DNA of 64,000 nt from Paraburkholderia rhynchosiae (GCF_002879865.1 NZ_PNXY01000028.1:17620-81619), one strand, 5' to 3'. Shown: positions 34,546-43,761, counted from the stretch's first letter. Translations and numbers: made by a program. Notes: generated from the sequence alone by a model not told the origin.

Positions 34546-35904
34546 TCAATGCCCGAACGACTCGGCTTTCGACACTGACGCATCTGCCACATGCGGCCGC
34601 GCGGCCTGCTTGATCAGCAGCGCAATGCACGCAATCACACCCGCGACCGCGATCGTCGCGAAGATGCCGGCAAATGTGAAGTGGCGGCGCGCCAGCTCGG
34701 CCACGAGGAACGAGCCCGCAATGCCGCCAAAGCGGCCAATACCGAGCATCCACGCGACGCCGGTGCCGCGGCCTTGCGTCGGGTAGAACGCAGCGGCGAG
34801 CGCAGGCATCGACGATTGCGCGGTGTTCATCAACACGCCCGCGACGAACACGATGAACACCAGCGCGCCGACATTGCCCACCGCCTGGCCGATAAAGTAC
34901 ACGCTCACGGCGGTCAACGCATAGCAGGCCGCAATGATCCGGTTCGCGTTGAAGCGGTCCATCAGCACGCCACATACCACGGCGCCCACGCCGCCGAGCG
35001 GGAACAGCGCGGAAATCAGCGTCGCGCGTTGCGGCGTGAGGCCGGCGTCCTTCAGCAGAATCGGCATCCAGTTGATCGACGCGTAGAAGATCACGAGGCC
35101 CATGAAGTAGGTGATCCACAGCATCACCGAACCGACGATGTACGCGCGCGACAGCACCACGCCCGCGCCCTTGCTGCCGGTTTGCGGCGCGGTCTCGGTC
35201 ATCATGAACGCGTCCGCCTGCGCGGCTTCGCCCGAAATGCGCGACAGCGCCGCGCGAATCCGTGCGACCGGCTGATTGTTGGCGACCATGTAGCGCACCG
35301 ATTCCGGCATCTTGATCACCAGCAGGACCAGCAGCAGAAGCGGCGCGATGCCGCCGAGCAGCAGCACGCTGCGCCAGCCGAAATGCGGAATCATCCACGC
35401 GGCGAGGAAACCGCCGAATGCAGCGCCGAGCGGAAAGCCGCAAAACATCAGATTGATCACGGTTGCGCGGCGGCGGTCCGGGCAGTACTCGCCCATCATC
35501 GTGACAGCGTTCGGCATGGCCGCGCCGAGGCCGACGCCGGTGACGAAACGCAGCACCGTCAGATACTCGATGCTCGTCGAGAAGGCGGAGCCGAGGCACG
35601 CGACGCCGAACAGCAGCACCGCGCCGAGCAGCAGCGAGCGGCGTCCGAGCCGGTCGGACAGCGGGCCAGAAGCCAGTGCGCCGCACGCGAGGCCGAACAG
35701 CGCCGCGCTCAACACGGGCGCGAGCGCCGGTTTGGCGATGCCCCATTCGGCGAGCAGCGAAGGTGCAATGAAGCCGATTGCGGCCGTGTCGAAACCGTCC
35801 AGCAGGACGATGACGAAACACATGAAGAACACGAGCCATTGAAACGGCGAAAACGGATGCTCGTTGAGGAAGGTCTGAACGTTCACAGCGTCGCTGCGAT
35901 TCAT
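34546..35904 (-). CDS. MFS transporter, aromatic acid/H+ symporter (AAHS) type
   Basis: 452 residues with 12 predicted membrane helices. The first-helix motif DGFDTAAIGFIAPSL and loop 2-3 motif GPLSDRLGRRSLL are typical of the PcaK/BenK-like AAHS group. It should import an organic, possibly aromatic, acid with protons. It lies downstream of the cupin, deacylase and tartrate-dehydrogenase genes on the same strand after a 346-base gap that may hold its own promoter. The substrate is not determined. Confidence 0.88.
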   Translation of the reverse strand: MNRSDAVNVQTFLNEHPFSPFQWLVFFMCFVIVLLDGFDTAAIGFIAPSLLAEWGIAKPALAPVLSAALFGLACGALASGPLSDRLGRRSLLLGAVLLFGVACLGSAFSTSIEYLTVLRFVTGVGLGAAMPNAVTMMGEYCPDRRRATVINLMFCGFPLGAAFGGFLAAWMIPHFGWRSVLLLGGIAPLLLLVLLVIKMPESVRYMVANNQPVARIRAALSRISGEAAQADAFMMTETAPQTGSKGAGVVLSRAYIVGSVMLWITYFMGLVIFYASINWMPILLKDAGLTPQRATLISALFPLGGVGAVVCGVLMDRFNANRIIAACYALTAVSVYFIGQAVGNVGALVFIVFVAGVLMNTAQSSMPALAAAFYPTQGRGTGVAWMLGIGRFGGIAGSFLVAELARRHFTFAGIFATIAVAGVIACIALLIKQAARPHVADASVSKAESFGH

Positions 35905-36250
35905 GATGCGTCTCCTGACTGCAAAAAGGCTCGTCGGAGCGAGCCTCGTCTTACTTTACGATCGACCGCCGTTGGGGGCGGCGCGCGATGCCTACGCCTG
36001 CGATTCTGTCCGCTTCGACAATCCATAGTATTCGGACAGGTTAGCCGTCGCCATCAATTTTATTTGTTCGTATATAGAACGCGGATTCTTTAAGCGAACA
36101 GGCGCCACTGTAAGTAGTTTGATGGCGACGGGTCAACGCGGGAATACCCGACACTGTTGCGGGCTGGCGTCGAAAGGAGAGAAGGCGGGAAGGAAATGCA
36201 GACATGCCGCGGCGCGCCTGCGCGCGCCGGGAAAGACACAAACAGTTGAA
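35905..36250. other. Intergenic region between MFS gene and cupin gene
   Basis: No gene seen. It contains an inverted repeat CTGTCCG-N20-CGGACAG (36006-36039) with a TACTAT on the minus strand between the arms, and a second palindrome GTTC-N7-GAAC (36066-36080). Both are about 100-175 bases upstream of the MFS start and are candidate regulator sites. A GC-rich stem (36210-36229, arms CGGCGCGC/GCGCGCCG) stands 22 bases behind the cupin stop. Confidence 0.45.
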
Positions 36251-36595
36251 TCAGAGAATCACATAGACCTTGCGCATGGTCTCGTCGACTTCCCATAGAC
36301 CTTCGGTGTTCGCTTCGAAAAACAGTGTGTCGCCGCTCGCAAAGTGGACCGTCTCTTCATTGTCGGGCGTGAAGCGTCCGCGCCCCGCGATGATGTGCAT
36401 CACCTCGGCCTGCTTGACCGAGCGGCGGTAAGTACCGGCGGTGCATTCGAAGATGCCAGTGTCGATGGCCTCGGTGCCCTTGATCACGCGTTGCACGCCC
36501 GAGACGCGGATCGGCGTGGTGCCAGGCAAACCGGCCGTGCCCCAGTCTTCGAGATTTTGCAGATTGACGCTTTGTTTGATGTGCTGAACCTTCAT
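36251..36595 (-). CDS. Cupin-domain protein
   Basis: 114 residues forming one small beta-barrel of the cupin_3 type: GIFECTAGTYRRSVKQAEVMHIIAGRGRFT-like first motif, then FASGDTLFFEANTEGLWEV. Metal-ligand His is seen in VMHIIAG; the full ligand set is not clear. It follows the deacylase gene by 30 bases, so it belongs to the same operon. Its role (sensor, isomerase or dioxygenase-like) is open. Confidence 0.8.
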   Translation of the reverse strand: MKVQHIKQSVNLQNLEDWGTAGLPGTTPIRVSGVQRVIKGTEAIDTGIFECTAGTYRRSVKQAEVMHIIAGRGRFTPDNEETVHFASGDTLFFEANTEGLWEVDETMRKVYVIL

Positions 36596-36625
36596 TCTTT
36601 CGATGCCTTTATCGATGCGCGCCGC

Positions 36626-37615
36626 TCACTGGCCGCTGGTTGAAGTGTTGGCAATGGTTTGCTCGATTTTGCCGAGGCGCACGACCGTCACACCCGGGCG
36701 CAGTTGCCGCAATGAAGGCATCACGAGCATGCAGTTGTCGTAGGGCGTAGTGACCGCTTCGCCGTTTGACCAGCCGATCACGGCGCCTGCCTCGGGGAAA
36801 ATTTCGAGGCCCGTGTACGGCGCCGCGAAACGAAAGTCCATGCTCGTTGCGACGACCGGTTGCGTCACGCGCACGATGTGCTGCACAGGCGGCAACGGCG
36901 CGAGCCAGTCAGGCGGCAGATCGCTTTTGTCAATCACGCCGGTAAGCAGCAGAAAACGCGCGGTAGTGTCGCGCGCCACCGCGACGGCGCTCTTTTCCCA
37001 GTGCTGCCCGCATTCGATCAGCAACGCGTTCTTCGCGCTGGCGGCGTCGCCGAAGCCTTCGTAATCGCGCATGCGGCGGCCTTCCGGATGGCCTTCGTCG
37101 CAGATCACGGTAGCGGGCGTGCCGACCCGCACGGCGAGGTCGATACCTTTTTGCAGCGGGCCCGCGACGATCAACGGCTTGCTCTTCTCATGCATCGAGT
37201 GCAGGTCGAGCAACGCGTCGACGCTGTCGATCACCGGCCGCATTGCTCGTGCGCGCGCCAGTTCGCTCGAGGTGCGCGACCGATCGTCGAGCACGGCGGC
37301 GGTCCACACGCGGTTGAAGTCCTGATCGACGAAACGGGCGGCGTCAGGCTCCGCGGGATCGAAGCTCCGATACGCGGCGACGTTGGCGAACGCGAGCGTG
37401 AGACGCCCGCGCCGCGGCCGCAACACGCGGCGCAGCAGTTCATCCACGACAATCGCGCCGCACACTTCATTGCCGTGCGTGAGCGCGTTGATCATCACAT
37501 GCGGACCCGGCGCGCCGGAATCGAACGTATGAACGTACGCAATGCCCGACGACGATTGTTCGTGCACCGAAATATCGGGGAACTCGACTTCGATGGGATA
37601 GCTTTCCATGCTCAT
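36626..37615 (-). CDS. Succinylglutamate desuccinylase/aspartoacylase family deacylase
   Basis: About 329 residues from the ATG at 37615. The open frame begins six codons earlier at a TTG, but AGGA is placed for the ATG. Zinc ligands are His47 and Glu50 in NALTHGNEVCG and His139 in LLDLHSMHEKS. DQDFNRVW matches the substrate-binding Arg region of the M14-like family. It should cleave an N-acyl or amide bond of a small acid. It sits 33 bases after the tartrate/D-malate dehydrogenase gene and before the cupin gene. Confidence 0.85.
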   Translation of the reverse strand: MSMESYPIEVEFPDISVHEQSSSGIAYVHTFDSGAPGPHVMINALTHGNEVCGAIVVDELLRRVLRPRRGRLTLAFANVAAYRSFDPAEPDAARFVDQDFNRVWTAAVLDDRSRTSSELARARAMRPVIDSVDALLDLHSMHEKSKPLIVAGPLQKGIDLAVRVGTPATVICDEGHPEGRRMRDYEGFGDAASAKNALLIECGQHWEKSAVAVARDTTARFLLLTGVIDKSDLPPDWLAPLPPVQHIVRVTQPVVATSMDFRFAAPYTGLEIFPEAGAVIGWSNGEAVTTPYDNCMLVMPSLRQLRPGVTVVRLGKIEQTIANTSTSGQ

Positions 37616-37648
37616 GCGGAAGTGTCCTGGCAAAAGATTGAGCGAGTT

Positions 37649-38731
37649 TCAGCCGAGTTTCGCGGCGATGGCCTGGCCGACTTCCGTCGTGTTCGCCTTG
37701 CCGCCGAGATCGCCGGTATGCGGGCCTTCAACCAGTGTCGTTTCGATTGCGGCCAGAATCGCGTCGTGCGCCTCGCGCTCTTTGCCCTCGTGATTGCCGA
37801 GGAAGTCGAGCATCATCGCCGCGGACCAGATCATCGCAATCGGATTGGCGATATTCTTGCCGGCGATGTCCGGCGCCGAGCCATGCACCGGCTCGAACAG
37901 CGAGGGGAACTTGCGGTCGGGATTCAGATTGCCCGACGGCGCGAGACCGATCGTGCCGGTGCACGCGGGGCCGAGATCGGACAGGATGTCGCCGAACAGA
38001 TTGGTGGCCACCACCACGTCGAAGCGATCCGGGTTCAACACGAAGCGCGCGCAGAGAATGTCGATGTGCTGCTTGTCCCACGTGACATCCGGGTACTGCG
38101 CCGCGATGCCGGCTGCGCATTTGTCCCACCACGGCATGCTGATCGCGATGCCGTTGCTTTTCGTGGCAACGGTGATCTTCTTGCGCTTGCGGCGTTGCGC
38201 GAGATCGAACGCGAACTTGAGCACGCGTTCGCTGCCGTGCCGCGTAAATACCGATTCCTGCAACACGAATTCCCGCTCCGTGCCTTCGAACATCACGCCG
38301 CCCACCGACGAATACTCGCCCTCGGTGTTCTCGCGCACGATCCAGAAGTCGATGTCGCCTGCCTTGCGGCCCGCGAGCGGCGAAGGCACGCCGGCGAAAA
38401 GACGCGCCGGGCGCAGGTTGATGTACTGGTCGAATTCGCGCCGGAACTTGAGCAGCGAGCCCCACAGCGAGATATGGTCGGGCACCGTGTCGGGCCAGCC
38501 CACCGCACCGAACAGAATGGCGTCGGCCGATTGCAGTTGCGCTTTCCAGTCGTCAGGCATCATCTGGCCGTGCTTCGCGTAGTACTCGCAGCTTGCCCAT
38601 TCGATGTGCTGATACTCCAGCTCGATGCCAAAGCGCGTCTTCACCGTGTCGAGCACCCGAAGCGCTTCGGGCATGACTTCGACGCCGATGCCGTCGCCGG
38701 GAATGACTGCGATCCGATATTTCTTCGACAT
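37649..38731 (-). CDS. ttuC: Tartrate dehydrogenase / D-malate dehydrogenase (decarboxylating)
   Basis: 360 residues of the isocitrate/isopropylmalate dehydrogenase family. Key stretches are VIPGDGIGVEVMPEALRVLD, the long-form RENTEGEYSSVGG, Lys/Asp of the Mg site (ATNLFGDILSDLGP) and SAPDIAGKNIANPIAMIWS. The EYYAKHGQMMP region is characteristic of TtuC/DmlA. It oxidises tartrate and D-malate with NAD. The start at 38731 is supported by CGGAGGAGCACAAC. A LysR gene is divergent, as with dmlR-dmlA in E. coli. Confidence 0.9.
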   Translation of the reverse strand: MSKKYRIAVIPGDGIGVEVMPEALRVLDTVKTRFGIELEYQHIEWASCEYYAKHGQMMPDDWKAQLQSADAILFGAVGWPDTVPDHISLWGSLLKFRREFDQYINLRPARLFAGVPSPLAGRKAGDIDFWIVRENTEGEYSSVGGVMFEGTEREFVLQESVFTRHGSERVLKFAFDLAQRRKRKKITVATKSNGIAISMPWWDKCAAGIAAQYPDVTWDKQHIDILCARFVLNPDRFDVVVATNLFGDILSDLGPACTGTIGLAPSGNLNPDRKFPSLFEPVHGSAPDIAGKNIANPIAMIWSAAMMLDFLGNHEGKEREAHDAILAAIETTLVEGPHTGDLGGKANTTEVGQAIAAKLG

Positions 38732-38796
38732 GTTGTGCTCCTCCGTTAGGGCTAATACTGATTCGATGACGGTTATTTTATTCCTGCTGTTTGGCT

Positions 38797-38814
38797 CTAA
38801 AATGATCGCTTTAG
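38797..38814. promoter_or_regulatory. LysR-type box between ttuC and the LysR gene
   Basis: Interrupted dyad CTAAA-N8-TTTAG containing the T-N11-A core of LysR sites. Two further TGTACA hexamers (38837-38842 and 38850-38855) stand nearer to the LysR start and may be additional contacts or the autoregulatory site. Assignment to the adjacent regulator is inferred. Confidence 0.55.
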
Positions 38815-38878
38815 TTAAGCCACTGTGCACGATTCGTGTACAAACGCGGTGTACAACCCCAACGCCACCGAGCGACCC

Positions 38879-39802
38879 ATGAATGCCGTCCCGTCACCCG
38901 ATCTCGGCGATTTGCGCGTGTTTTGCGAAGTCGCTCGCAAAGCCAGTTTCAGCGCGGCGGCGGAGGCGTTGTCCGTGTCCGCGGCTTATGTCAGCAAGCG
39001 GATCAATGTACTGGAGACGACGCTCGGTACACGTTTGTTGCACCGGTCCACGCGGCGCGTTGCGATCACGGAAGCTGGCGAGCGCGTCTATACGTGGGCC
39101 GAAAAAATTCTAGATGATGTGGATCAACTGGTGGAGGACGTATCCACCACGCGGCGCATTCCAGGCGGCAAGCTGCGCATTTCGAGCAGCTTTGGTTTCG
39201 GCCGACGCTTCGTGGCTCCCGCACTCGCGCGTTTTTCCGAGCGTTATCCGCAGTTGAGCGTGCGGCTCGATCTGTTCGACCGGCTGGTCGATGTGGCCGG
39301 CGAAGGTTTCGATCTCGACATCCGCATTGGCGACGACATCGCGCCGCATCTGATCGCGCGGCGGCTCGCGTCGAATCATCGCGTGCTATGCGCGTCGCCC
39401 GACTATCTCGCGCGGCATGGCGCGCCGCGTCAGCTTGCCGATCTGTCGTCGCATGCGTGTCTCGCGATCAAGGAGCGCGATCATCCGTTCGGTTTGTGGC
39501 GCTTGACGGTGCGTGGCGAAGCGGCGTCGATCAAGGTCACGGGACCGTTGTCGACCAATCACGGCGAGGTCGCGGTGCAATGGGCGTTGGCCGGGCGCGG
39601 CATCGTGCTGCGCTCAATGTGGGATGTGCGGCCGCTGCTGGAAAGCGGCCAATTGCAGCAGGTGTTGGCGGACGTGACCCAACCGGCGAACTTGTGGGCG
39701 GTGTATCCGGCGCGGCTCGCGCAGTCCGCGAAAGTGCGGGTCTGCGTGGACTTCCTGAGCGAAGAGTTCGCCCAATGGAGCCCGCCGAACGACAGCGCCT
39801 AG
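38879..39802 (+). CDS. LysR-family transcriptional regulator (TtuA/DmlR-like)
   Basis: 307 residues. The N-terminal winged helix-turn-helix is LRVFCEVARKASFSAAAEAL...YVSKRINVLE, and the co-inducer domain begins RRIPGGKLRISSSFGFGRRF. The open frame begins earlier at 38825, but the ATG at 38879 matches the usual LysR length. It is divergent from the tartrate/D-malate dehydrogenase gene and likely activates it in response to the substrate acid. Confidence 0.88.
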   Translation: MNAVPSPDLGDLRVFCEVARKASFSAAAEALSVSAAYVSKRINVLETTLGTRLLHRSTRRVAITEAGERVYTWAEKILDDVDQLVEDVSTTRRIPGGKLRISSSFGFGRRFVAPALARFSERYPQLSVRLDLFDRLVDVAGEGFDLDIRIGDDIAPHLIARRLASNHRVLCASPDYLARHGAPRQLADLSSHACLAIKERDHPFGLWRLTVRGEAASIKVTGPLSTNHGEVAVQWALAGRGIVLRSMWDVRPLLESGQLQQVLADVTQPANLWAVYPARLAQSAKVRVCVDFLSEEFAQWSPPNDSA

Positions 39803-40300
39803 TTAGTGATGATTCTGCGAGAACAGCGTTTCAAGCGGATAGTGGCTCTTCACGAACGGCGACTTGATGATCACGTAGCTAAAGTACTTTTCAATGCCGA
39901 TGTCGCGTTCCAGTAAGCCTTCGATAATGCTCTGATAATGGCTCACGCTGCGCGTGACGAACTTCAGCAGGTAATCGTAGCCGCCGCTCGCAAGATGACA
40001 TTCGACGATTTCATCGACGTCGCGAATCGCATTCACGAACTTGGTGAAGTCTTCCCGCCGATGATCGGCGAGCGTGACTTCGGTGAAAACAATCTGCACG
40101 TCGCCCAGCTTTTCGAGCTGGATTTGCGCACCATAGCCGACGATGTAGCCGGCTTTCTCCAGACGCTTGACGCGAATCAGGCAAGGGCTGGGCGAAAGGC
40201 CGACCGCATCGGCAAGCTCGACGTTGGTTATGCGGCCTTTCTTCTGCAACTGCGAAAGTATGCGCAGGTCAATACGGTCCAGCTTGCAGTCGCTGCTCAT
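39803..40300 (-). CDS. Lrp/AsnC-family transcriptional regulator
   Basis: 165 residues. Helix-turn-helix in residues ~8-55 (LDRIDLRILSQLQKKGRITN, GLSPSPCLIRVKRLEKAGYI) and a C-terminal RAM ligand-binding domain (VDEIVECHLASGGYDYLLKF). Such proteins sense amino acids and form octamers. It is 54 bases downstream of the class III aminotransferase gene on the same strand, which suggests control of that gene or of the divergent catabolic cluster. Its stop abuts the convergent LysR stop. Confidence 0.9.
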   Translation of the reverse strand: MSSDCKLDRIDLRILSQLQKKGRITNVELADAVGLSPSPCLIRVKRLEKAGYIVGYGAQIQLEKLGDVQIVFTEVTLADHRREDFTKFVNAIRDVDEIVECHLASGGYDYLLKFVTRSVSHYQSIIEGLLERDIGIEKYFSYVIIKSPFVKSHYPLETLFSQNHH

Positions 40301-40354
40301 CGTAACGTTGTGGCTCCGGCGGTTGAGGTAAGGGGCTCTGGGGTGCCCTCTACT

Positions 40355-41776
40355 CTAGCATGCAGCGGCAGTACTTTTGACCTGGCTCCTGGCCGAGGTT
40401 TTGCCGCTTAGCGCTGCCCGAACGTCGGCTTGCGCGAGAACGTCGTTCAGGGTTTTTTCGAGCCGCTCGAACATCATGTCGAAGTCGGATTCGGTGTACG
40501 AGAGCGCCGGCGCGAAGCCGAGAATGTTGTCGCCGAAGGCACGGAAAATCAGGCGGTTTTCATACGCGGCGGCGGCGATGCGCTCGGACAGTTTGAGCGC
40601 CGGGTCGAATTGCGCCTTGCTGTCTTTATCCGCCACCAGTTCCAGCGCGCCGAGCAATCCGCGGTGACGCGAGTCGCCCACCAGCGGATGTGCGAGCAAC
40701 GCGTCGAGCCCGCGCGCAAAACGCGGTGCGCGCGCCACGCCGTTCGCGAGCAGCCCGCCTTCGTGATAAAGCCGCAGCACTTCAAGACCGATTGCCGCGC
40801 TCACCGGATGCGCCGAATACGTGTGACCGTGGCCGACAATCGCCTCGGCGTCGCCATCGGCGATGCCTTGATAGATTTCGTCAGACATCAGCACGGCGCC
40901 CATCGGCGCATAACCGGCGGTCAGACCTTTGGCGACTGTCATCAGATCCGGCTCGACGTTCTCGCCCTGGCATGCGAACAGCGGACCCGTGCGGCCAAAG
41001 CCGGTAATGACTTCGTCGGCGACGAACAGAATGCCGAGCTTGCGGCAGCTTTCGCGCATTGCCTTCAGCCAGCCGACCGGCGGCACGATCACGCCGCCCG
41101 AACCTTGAATCGGTTCGCAGAAGAACGCGGCCACGTTATCCGCGCCGAGCTCCGCGACCTTCGCTTCGAGTGCGGCGACCGAGGCGGCAATCAGCGCGGC
41201 GTCGTCGGCGAAATTGCTGCGGTATGCATACGGCGACGGCAAATGATGCTGGTTTGGCAGCGGCAGATCGAAGTTGCGGTGGAACGCCGGCAATGCGGTC
41301 AACCCCGCGCCCATGCTCGACGAGCCGTGATAGCCGCGTTGCAGCGCGATGATGTGCTTCTTCGACGGGCGGCCCGTCGCATTGAAGTAATGCGTGATGA
41401 AGCGAATGGCCGAGTCGACCGCGTCCGATCCGCCGAGCGTGAAGTACACGTGTTGCAGGGAAGCGGGCGCCACGCTCGCCAGTTTCTGCGCGAGTTCGAT
41501 GGCCGGCTCCGAGCCGAAATGGAAATAGCTGGTCGCGTAGGGCAGCTTTTTCATCTGCGCGGTGGCGGCCTCGACAATGCTCTGCTGGCCGTAGCCCACG
41601 TTCACGCACCACAAGCCGGAAAATGCGTCGAGCAGTTCATTGCCCGCCGCGTCGCGCAGAAACGCGCCGCTGGCGGATTCAAGAACGGTGACGCCGCGCG
41701 CCTCGTGCGCCCGGTAGTTGATGACAGGGTGAATCAGATGCTGGCGGTCGGCTTCGATGAGCGATTGAATCGGCAT
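40355..41776 (-). CDS. Class III PLP aminotransferase (omega-amino acid/diamine:pyruvate type)
   Basis: 473 residues. The fold-type I class III pattern is clear: LWCVNVGYGQQSIVEAA, FTLGGSDAVDSAIRF, the long LGILFVADEVITGFGRTGPL motif and the PLP Lys in MTVAKGLTAGYAPMGAVL. It resembles pyruvate-using transaminases of diamines and omega-amino acids (SpuC and beta-alanine:pyruvate type). The C-terminal ~25 residues are Ser/Thr/Lys-rich and look extra. It probably removes an amino group from an intermediate of the adjacent catabolic pathway. Confidence 0.88.
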   Translation of the reverse strand: MPIQSLIEADRQHLIHPVINYRAHEARGVTVLESASGAFLRDAAGNELLDAFSGLWCVNVGYGQQSIVEAATAQMKKLPYATSYFHFGSEPAIELAQKLASVAPASLQHVYFTLGGSDAVDSAIRFITHYFNATGRPSKKHIIALQRGYHGSSSMGAGLTALPAFHRNFDLPLPNQHHLPSPYAYRSNFADDAALIAASVAALEAKVAELGADNVAAFFCEPIQGSGGVIVPPVGWLKAMRESCRKLGILFVADEVITGFGRTGPLFACQGENVEPDLMTVAKGLTAGYAPMGAVLMSDEIYQGIADGDAEAIVGHGHTYSAHPVSAAIGLEVLRLYHEGGLLANGVARAPRFARGLDALLAHPLVGDSRHRGLLGALELVADKDSKAQFDPALKLSERIAAAAYENRLIFRAFGDNILGFAPALSYTESDFDMMFERLEKTLNDVLAQADVRAALSGKTSARSQVKSTAAAC

Positions 41777-41961
41777 GGTGGGTTCTCGTCGCGGAAAAGG
41801 GCTGTTGACCGTTCCATACTACTGATCCGAGGCGATCGCCCGCTTGCCTAAACAATTGCCTGAAAAGCGCGCACGACGCGTTTTGATGCATGCCCTTAGC
41901 ATTTTGTGCTGCGGACGTTGAAAAGTGCCGGCGCGCGCCTATTACGTGGGACGCGGGGCGC

Positions 41962-42888
41962 TCAATAGCCTCGCGTACGGTCGATCTGACCGAGCATTGG
42001 CAGACCGTCGCGATGACGGCGCAAGTTGTCGAGCACCACGTCGACGGCGGTATCGGGCCGCGTCGCGCTGGCGATATGCGGCGTGATGCGCACGCGCGGA
42101 TGCGTCCACAACGGATGACCGGCGGGCAAAGGCTCGGGATCGGTCACGTCGAGAATCGCGTTTTGCAGTTGACCGCTGTCGAGCGCCGCCAGCAAATCCT
42201 GCTGATTCAGATGCGGACCGCGCCCGGTTTGAATCAGCGACGCGCCGCGCGGCAGCTTCGCGAACAGACTCGCGTCGAGCAGGCCGCGCGTGGCGGGCGT
42301 GAGCGGCAACAGGCAAACGAGTATGTCGGTGCGCGAGAGAAAGGCGTCGAGCGAGCCTTCACCCGCATAACATTCGACGCCCTCGATCTCGCGAGGCGAG
42401 CGGCTCCAGCCAGCGCACGCAAAGCCGAAGAGGCGCAGCCGATCCAGAACCGCGGTGCCGAGCACGCCGAGTCCGAGTACGCCGATACGCCGCTGCGCGG
42501 CCGGCTTCAGCGGCAGTTCGCGCCACACCTGTTGCTGTTGCTGAAGACCATAATCGAACAGATCGCGATGAATCGTCAGCGCGGCCTGCGTGACGTATTC
42601 GACCATGCCGTCGACAATCCCCGGTTCGATCATCCGCACGACCGGCACATGCGCGGGCACGCCCGACAGGTCGAATTGATCGATACCTGCACCCACGGAG
42701 AACACGACTTCCAGATTGGGAAACATGTGCGTGGGATTTTCGGGCGGCTGCCACGCGGCCAGATACCGAATCGCGGCCGGATCGCCGTGATCGGGCCAGA
42801 TATGAAACGGCACATCGGGCGCCTTCTGGGCAAAGAGTTTCGCCCACTGCGCGCCGCGCGCCGGGTCGGCTTTATAGAGGAAGGCCAT
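41962..42888 (-). CDS. ghrA: GhrA-like glyoxylate/hydroxypyruvate reductase
   Basis: 308 residues of the D-2-hydroxyacid dehydrogenase family. NAD(P) fold IGVLGLGVLGTAVLDRLRLF, then the GARF-type ILVCLLPLTPATRGLLDASL, substrate Arg in IQTGRGPHLNQ, Glu in DVTDPEPLPAGHPLW and His in RITPHIASAT. It reduces glyoxylate or hydroxypyruvate. It begins six bases after the GNAT stop, so the two are translationally linked. A reductase here fits a pathway that releases glyoxylate or another 2-oxo acid. Confidence 0.88.
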   Translation of the reverse strand: MAFLYKADPARGAQWAKLFAQKAPDVPFHIWPDHGDPAAIRYLAAWQPPENPTHMFPNLEVVFSVGAGIDQFDLSGVPAHVPVVRMIEPGIVDGMVEYVTQAALTIHRDLFDYGLQQQQQVWRELPLKPAAQRRIGVLGLGVLGTAVLDRLRLFGFACAGWSRSPREIEGVECYAGEGSLDAFLSRTDILVCLLPLTPATRGLLDASLFAKLPRGASLIQTGRGPHLNQQDLLAALDSGQLQNAILDVTDPEPLPAGHPLWTHPRVRITPHIASATRPDTAVDVVLDNLRRHRDGLPMLGQIDRTRGY

Positions 42889-42894
42889 GACGGG

Positions 42895-43761
42895 TCAAAA
42901 AATCGCCTGATTGATGATGCCGTACTGCAAACAACGCGTCGCCTTCGTCGCCACGCTTTCGGGCGCGGCATTGCGCACCATCCTGACCACCGTGTCCACG
43001 CGCGGCAGGCCGAGTTGTTCCAGCCACTCGGTCAGGCCGCTATCGCCCGGCGTGTCGACACGCACGAACACGCCTTCATTGAGCGCAAGCCAGTGGCTGA
43101 TGAGCGCCTTCGCGCGGCTCGAATCCTCGGATTCAGGCGCAACCACCGGGCCAATCGCAAAGCCGCGGCCGAAGCGGCGAAAGAGCGCAAAGCCGACCAG
43201 TTCGCCGTCGCGGTCGAGCGCAATGCCGTCGGCGTTTTCAAGCAGCGCGGGCAGCACTTCGCCGCGATCGAGGCCGCTTGCCTGCGAAGCCAGTTCCACG
43301 AGGCGCGCCGTATCGCTCGAACCCAGGGGACGCAAACGCTCGCCGGGCGGCAACGACACGAGCGGCGGCTGGAACGCCGCGCCCTGGTGTTGATCGAGCG
43401 TGCCGGCCGCGCGAAAGCCGAGCTTTTCGTAGAGCGGCTGGCCGGCCGTGGTCGCGTGCAGGAACGTGATGCGGCCGCCGAGTTCTTCGAGCAGAAGCTC
43501 CATCAGTTTTCTGCCGATGCCGCGTCCTTGCCGCTCCGGCGACACGATCACCATGCCGAGCGACGCGCGGTCCGCGCCGTACTTCCAGCAAAGCGCGGTA
43601 CCGATTACGCCGCTCGCGTCTTCGGCGACGAAACCCACGCCGAGTTGCGCGACGAATTTCCAGTCGTCCGCGCGATGCGGCCATTTGAGTTCGACCGTCA
43701 ACGCATGCGCGGCGGCGACGTCGTCGAGGGTAAAGCGTCTATAGGTAATCGAATCGGGCAC
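42895..43761 (-). CDS. GNAT-family N-acetyltransferase (two GNAT modules)
   Basis: 288 residues from the GTG at 43761, which has CAGGGAGTACGGC before it; a TTG seven codons earlier is less likely. The first module (to ~130) has the acetyl-CoA loop VSPERQGRGIGRKLMELLLE. The second (from ~140) is more degenerate, with ALISHWLALNEGVFVRVDTP. It starts the left arm of the divergent catabolic cluster and may acetylate a pathway amine, or a toxic analogue of it. Substrate unknown. Confidence 0.83.
   Translation of the reverse strand: MPDSITYRRFTLDDVAAAHALTVELKWPHRADDWKFVAQLGVGFVAEDASGVIGTALCWKYGADRASLGMVIVSPERQGRGIGRKLMELLLEELGGRITFLHATTAGQPLYEKLGFRAAGTLDQHQGAAFQPPLVSLPPGERLRPLGSSDTARLVELASQASGLDRGEVLPALLENADGIALDRDGELVGFALFRRFGRGFAIGPVVAPESEDSSRAKALISHWLALNEGVFVRVDTPGDSGLTEWLEQLGLPRVDTVVRMVRNAAPESVATKATRCLQYGIINQAIF

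Noticed and set aside
34591..36093. 500-codon plus-strand frame opposite the MFS gene
   Set aside because: Almost entirely charged Arg/His/Glu residues without a domain; the minus frame is a 12-helix carrier.
36860..38749. 629-codon plus-strand frame opposite the deacylase and tartrate dehydrogenase genes
   Set aside because: His/Arg-rich shadow; both minus-strand genes have catalytic motifs in place.
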